A stretch of DNA of 21,635 bases from Chara braunii (taxonomy: Eukaryota; Streptophyta; Charophyceae; Charales; Characeae). Made by a program: the position numbers and the translations under genes. Within the stretch, counting starts at the first letter, position 1. Every line of letters begins with the position of its first letter. Location: the NCBI GenBank assembly GCA_003427395.1, contig BFEA01000516.1, positions 1,107,573 to 1,129,207 of the forward strand, in the 5' to 3' direction. Positions 18,384-21,635 of this stretch are shown here, one piece after another. Under the pieces are notes generated by a model. The model was not told the DNA's origin. It worked only from the letters and a program-made list of their open reading frames with translations, and searched no databases.

Positions 18384-18860
18384 TTTAAAGAAGGCGGCTG
18401 AATTCTAGGCGTGCCATTCTTCGAAGATGAAACGAACAGGCCATTCATAGTGTCTACGGATGTTAGGCCGTGTTCGGTTGGGGGATTACTTTCTCAAAAG
18501 GATGTCGACGGTAAGGAGAGACCATTGAGATTCGAGAGTCGAACACTCAACACTGTTGAACGCAACTATAGTCAGTTTAAGAAGGAGGTGTTAGTTGTCC
18601 TGCGGTGTTTAGACGCCTTTGGGCATTACGTATACGGGAGACGATTCGTTCTCAGGGTAGCGTCAGTTTTACAGAAGGACTTCAATCTGACGGATCCCAC
18701 GATTGCGCGTTGGTTAATCAAGATCCGACTTGACGATTACACTTTGGAAAGGATCTTAGGGACAAAGAACGCTGTGGCGGACGGACTTTCACGGATTCCA
18801 ATTGAGGCGGAGCGACAGGTATCAATTGCTGCACTGACTATGATTGAGCCTGGACGAATG
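18384..18860 (+). pseudogene. RNase H domain (right copy)
   Basis: Continues in the RT frame. PFIVSTDVRPCSVGG retains the first catalytic Asp. TVERNYSQFKKEVLVVLRCLDAF follows, then a 15-bp deletion relative to the left copy within LRVASVLQ, and GTKNAVADGLSRIPIE, the intact family-typical end. Unlike the left copy there is no frameshift here, so this copy shows the ancestral frame running straight on to the integrase zinc-binding region. Confidence 0.9.
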
Positions 18861-18989
18861 GATCGCTTCCTAGTCAACCTTTATGAGGGCAAGTACCTAA
18901 CGATCGGATTGCACCTGTCAGGGGAAGAGAATTCTGATCCAGAGATTAGAAAACGGACAACACAATATTGCCTTAGACCTGGACATTTG

Positions 18990-20569
18990 TCCCGCCGACC
19001 CGTAGGGGCGGGGATGCCTCTTCGGGTGATCTGTGATCCCAAGGAGAAGCAGTCCATTGTAGCAGAGCTACATGACGGTGTAGTTAGAGGGCATAGAGGA
19101 GTAAAAGGGACGTATGAGAAGGTTCGCAGGCTATACTGGTGGGAAGGATAGAACAAGGATGTCGAGAAGTACTGCGAGGCTTGCGAAGGCTGTTAAAAGA
19201 GATCCCTTATCAGATATAAGGAACCGCTTCCCTTATCAGATATGAGGAACCGCTTCATCCTTCTTATCCTACTAGACCAGGAGAGAAAATATATATTCAT
19301 CTGTTAAAGATGTCGAAAGGTGTGGGGAACATGAATTATGTAGTGCATATCAGAGACGGCTTCACTGTTTTTTTCGATGGCAAGACCATCAGAACGAAGG
19401 CTGCAAGAGAAGTCAAGAACTTTGTCCTGGAGTACTTGTCTAGATATGGGTGCGTTAGTAAGATTGTAATGGACAGAGGGACGAAGTTCCTGACAGATGA
19501 GGTACAGAGCATATTCAAGAGAGCAGGGGCTAGAGTATCAATAGCTACCGCCTATCACCCTCAATCCAACGCGCCTGTACAATGAGGATATCAATCCTTG
19601 ATTGCATCCCTGGCTAAGTGGTGTAGAGGGAAAGATAGTGACTAGCCGACGTATTTCCGGTATGCGATATGGGCAGATAACGTTACGGTGCGGGCCAGCA
19701 CTGGGTACCCACCTTACACTCTTTGGTTTGGAAGGCATTGCCCTCTGCCCATAGAGTTCCATGTCGATAACTCGACCACGATTAACTGGGCGGATAGCAT
19801 GACACGAGAAGAGTTACTGGCAGCTAGGACTAGACAGATAGCGTACGGGTTGGAGGATAATCTCATGACTGCGGCTAATCGACTGACGGTAAAAAGAGAG
19901 AAAGACAAAATACGATGGGATAAAGACGTCAGAATCAGAAAGGAGAAGATAAAAGTCGGCGATATAGCACTCCTCTACGACGCCGCATTGGAGAGAACAT
20001 GGACAGGAAAACTGGCTAACAGATGGATGGGGCCCTATCGTGTAGTTGGTGCGTTAACCTGGGGAGTATATATGATTGCTGAGCTAGATGAGTCAAAGTG
20101 GAAGGATCATGTGGCAGGAGCTAGGTTGAAGTTGTTTAGGCCAAGGGAGATACCTACTCCTGCACCAACATTATCAGACCCTAAAGGAAAAGGGAAAGCC
20201 AAGGCTGCAGATGAGGGACCGTCAAGGCGGTTCGAAGTAGGTGAGAGTTCATGGAAGAGGAAGAGAGTTGAGACCAGGAAAGTGAAGGGCTTAACGCTAG
20301 GTAAGAAAAAGAAATGGGTCTTTGTTCTACAAAGACCTAAGCGCAGAGTCCGCATAAGGAAGAGTGGCGCAATTGACGCACGACCTCCCCAACGAAGGAG
20401 GAAGCGAGGGAAGATTCCTGTATCAAAGCCCAAACGACGGCGGCCTAAGAAAGGGAAGAAGCACCCTTTCAGCCCCAAGATTCGTGAGAAACCCAAGCGT
20501 CAGACCGATAAGTGGAAGCACTTGCGTCGCGCGCGCGTCGTTCACTTGGACATGGTGCGATTCGTCTGA
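18990..20569 (+). pseudogene. Integrase with basic tail (right copy)
   Basis: Zinc-binding region (ELHDG, HRG, CEACEGC) lies in the pol frame to TAG 19149-19151. After the 26-bp duplication at 19204-19255 the frame moves by two and stays constant to 20569, with stops at 19583 and 19642. Catalytic positions: first Asp changed to His (CAT 19298-19300), second Asp present (VMDRGTKF), Glu replaced by Gln (CAA 19580-19582) immediately before the TGA. The GPY/F-like region (ANRWMGPYRVV) and a long Lys/Arg-rich tail (KKKKWVF, RPKRRVRIRK, KPKRRRPKKGKKH) end at a TGA at 20567. The tail is about 60 residues longer than in the left copy, where a CGA to TGA change truncates it. It may be a nuclear-localisation or DNA-binding tail; no chromodomain is visible. 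Confidence 0.92.
19204..19255 (+). repeat. 26-bp tandem duplication in the right-copy integrase
   Basis: CCCTTATCAGATATAAGG... is repeated at 19204-19229 and 19230-19255 with one mismatch. The left copy has a single unit (about 11925-11955). The duplication shifts the integrase frame. Confidence 0.92.
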
Positions 20570-20624
20570 CCAAGACAGAGCGGGCTTGACGGGGGGGTCG
20601 AGAGGAGGTCCGGGTTTGTTTGTC

Positions 20625-20651
20625 GGGCGACCGAAGGCCAGTCGGTCGCCC
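20625..20651. repeat. Hairpin GGGCGACCGA / TCGGTCGCCC (right arm)
   Basis: Perfect 10-bp stem with a 7-nt loop, identical in stem to 10538-10564. Confidence 0.87.
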
Positions 20652-20726
20652 TAATACTGGGAGATTGACCCTTAGAAAAATTATCTGAGGGAGGATCGGC
20701 CGGGACTTTTGTCTGACCGGTTGGGG

Positions 20727-20759
20727 AAAATTAGGGGTAGCCAGACCATCCCTAATTTT
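20727..20759. repeat. Hairpin AAAATTAGGG / CCCTAATTTT (right arm)
   Basis: Perfect 10-bp stem with a 13-nt loop, counterpart of 10429-10461. Confidence 0.85.
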
Positions 20760-21635
20760 GGGTGTGTCAACCATCAAGACTAACCCTCAAAATTGGCGAG
20801 AGAGGCTACCGCTTCGCCGCCCTGACGGGTACCTTATTATCTACCTTATTTCCGCCCGCTCCAAGCCTGCTCCCGAAACGACTGGCTGCTGGACGGTAAT
20901 TTGAGAATAGGCTTTGATAAGGCCCTTTTACGTTATCCAACCGACGCGAGAATGGAACCTCATATTTATTTAATTTTAATATTAAAATAAAAAATGGGGA
21001 AAAGAATTAAAAACAAAGAAAAAAAAGAGAAAAATAAAAAATTTATTAATTTATTTAAAATCATCGATATTTAATTCTTAATGGGATAGCCCCCGATTAT
21101 TGATTTTTCCGATAATATAATTAAAGATAAAAAAAATGATCAAATGAAGAAGAAAAAAAAAGAAAACAAAGAATTTTCGTTATTCAATTGAATTCCATTG
21201 GAATTTATTTCTGATAAAATTGTCTTTATTTTCATTGACTTTTATAATAAGATTCAAGGGATAAGGAGATTAATCAAAAATTATACAAGGAAGGGAAAAC
21301 TGCAGTTAATGAATGATTGATTGAAATTTGCTCAAATTATTCGAGGTTCGATCCAACTCCGGATTATTTATTTCTTCCCCTTCTGACGACATCTCTCAAT
21401 TCTCTAACAATTGAGATTCCCTTCAATGACCTACCTGATTACCCTGATTTCTAACCTCGCCGCAACCTGTGTGTTATGAGTGCGGGGCCAAGGGACAACA
21501 CAACATGGTGCTACCGTTGTATTACCTTCATTATCCCGTTTGACTCCATTGCGTCGGTATGATTGCTGCTCCGGTTCGGACGTGAGGTTTGGGACAGGTT
21601 CGGGGTCATCAGAGCAGGGCTGCATGGGTTCGTCA

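Larger units (their letters stand above)
9553..21635. repeat. Large imperfect inverted repeat (about 5.65-kb arms, 768-bp spacer)
   Basis: Position x in the left arm pairs with about 31187 minus x in the right arm. Arms: 9553-15209 and 15978-21635. Spacer: 15210-15977. Five mismatches were counted in about 200 bases of RT (13592 downward against 17581 upward), and about 96% identity in the 3' hairpin region. The AT-rich patches are less similar. Arm-specific indels exist: 11 bp near 16965, 15 bp near 18656, a 26-bp duplication at 19204. The right arm is cut by the window end, so the true arm length is unknown. Confidence 0.95.
15978..21635 (+). mobile_element. Right Ty3/gypsy retrotransposon copy, 5'-truncated, runs off window
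   Basis: Plus-strand partner of the left copy. It begins just downstream of the gag zinc knuckle (LGDVSM...ENVEAR) and continues through protease, RT, RNase H, integrase and the 3' region to the window end. It carries more in-frame stops than the left copy. Stops include 16019, 16680, 17366, 17514, two near 18380-18400, 19149, 19583 and 19642. Frameshifts come from an 11-bp deletion near 16965 and the 26-bp duplication at 19204-19255. No 5' LTR is present. Confidence 0.93.
20570..21635 (+). other. Right-copy 3' non-coding region with AT-rich patch (possible LTR)
   Basis: Begins after the integrase stop. It contains both conserved hairpins and a very AT-rich patch at about 20960-21340, and ends in sequence mirroring 9553-9770. 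No gene is supported; the minus-strand frames mirror those rejected in the left arm. A G/A-rich stretch (GAGGGAGGATCGG near 20688-20700) followed by TGTCTGACC at 20710 is a candidate polypurine tract and LTR start. The matching LTR end is not visible. Confidence 0.45.

Noticed and set aside
15978-20569. Repeat-induced point mutation as the cause of the stops
   Set aside because: Differences between the arms include changes in both directions and several indels. The shared TGG to TGA change is not in a CpA context. A directional count over all copies would be needed.
21344-21356. GGTTCGATCC B-box-like sequence in the right arm
   Set aside because: The left arm has a changed version (GACCTCG on the plus strand) and no cloverleaf can be formed around it.
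9553-21635. Assigning 5' and 3' LTRs to either copy
   Set aside because: Each copy lacks its 5' end and only one 3' region per copy is visible, so no direct repeat within an element can be matched.

Overview
The window looks like repeat-rich, transposon-dominated nuclear DNA from a fungus, most likely a basidiomycete. The only confidently recognisable proteins belong to Ty3/gypsy (Metaviridae-type) LTR retrotransposons. Their reverse transcriptase has the form I associate with basidiomycete lineages (GWTNG, VFLDDFPIKG, VGYWRIFI). There are no operons, Shine-Dalgarno sites, tRNA or rRNA genes, and I see no intact host housekeeping gene. The organism call is inference.

Layout. Positions 1-2690 are non-coding: an AG microsatellite, an AAAT microsatellite, a pyrimidine tract, a degenerate minisatellite-like zone and a GC-rich tandem repeat. 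Positions 2687-6793 (minus strand) hold a mosaic. A Ty3/gypsy RT fragment is followed, moving upstream in the coding sense, by a series of diverged homologous protein modules of unknown function (M5 to M1). A gag-like segment is wedged between two of the modules. A 103-bp direct repeat lies on either side of this stretch (478-580 and 6744-6846). Positions 6847-9552 are again non-coding, with a 33-bp tandem repeat and low-complexity sequence.

The right-hand 12 kb is one structure: two decayed copies of the same Ty3/gypsy element arranged head to head as a large inverted repeat. The left arm is on the minus strand (9553-15209), the right arm on the plus strand (15978-21635, running off the window end). 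They are separated by 768 bp of left-copy gag sequence. Each copy is ordered gag (CCHC knuckle, left copy only), aspartic protease, RT, RNase H, integrase with a basic tail, then a structured and partly AT-rich 3' region present in both arms. No LTR pair can be delimited.

Both copies are dead. Each has its own stops and frameshifts, but they also share two lesions: a TGA in the RT N-terminal region where the third copy keeps TGG, and Gln instead of the catalytic Glu of the integrase DDE triad. This suggests that an already inactive element was duplicated in inverted orientation, or mobilised in trans. By hand count the arms match at about 97% in RT. The 2687-3530 fragment matches them at only about 85%, so it is an older layer.

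The two observations most worth pursuing are the inverted pair, which any transcript crossing it would fold into a long hairpin RNA, and the unrecognised module array at 3530-6793.
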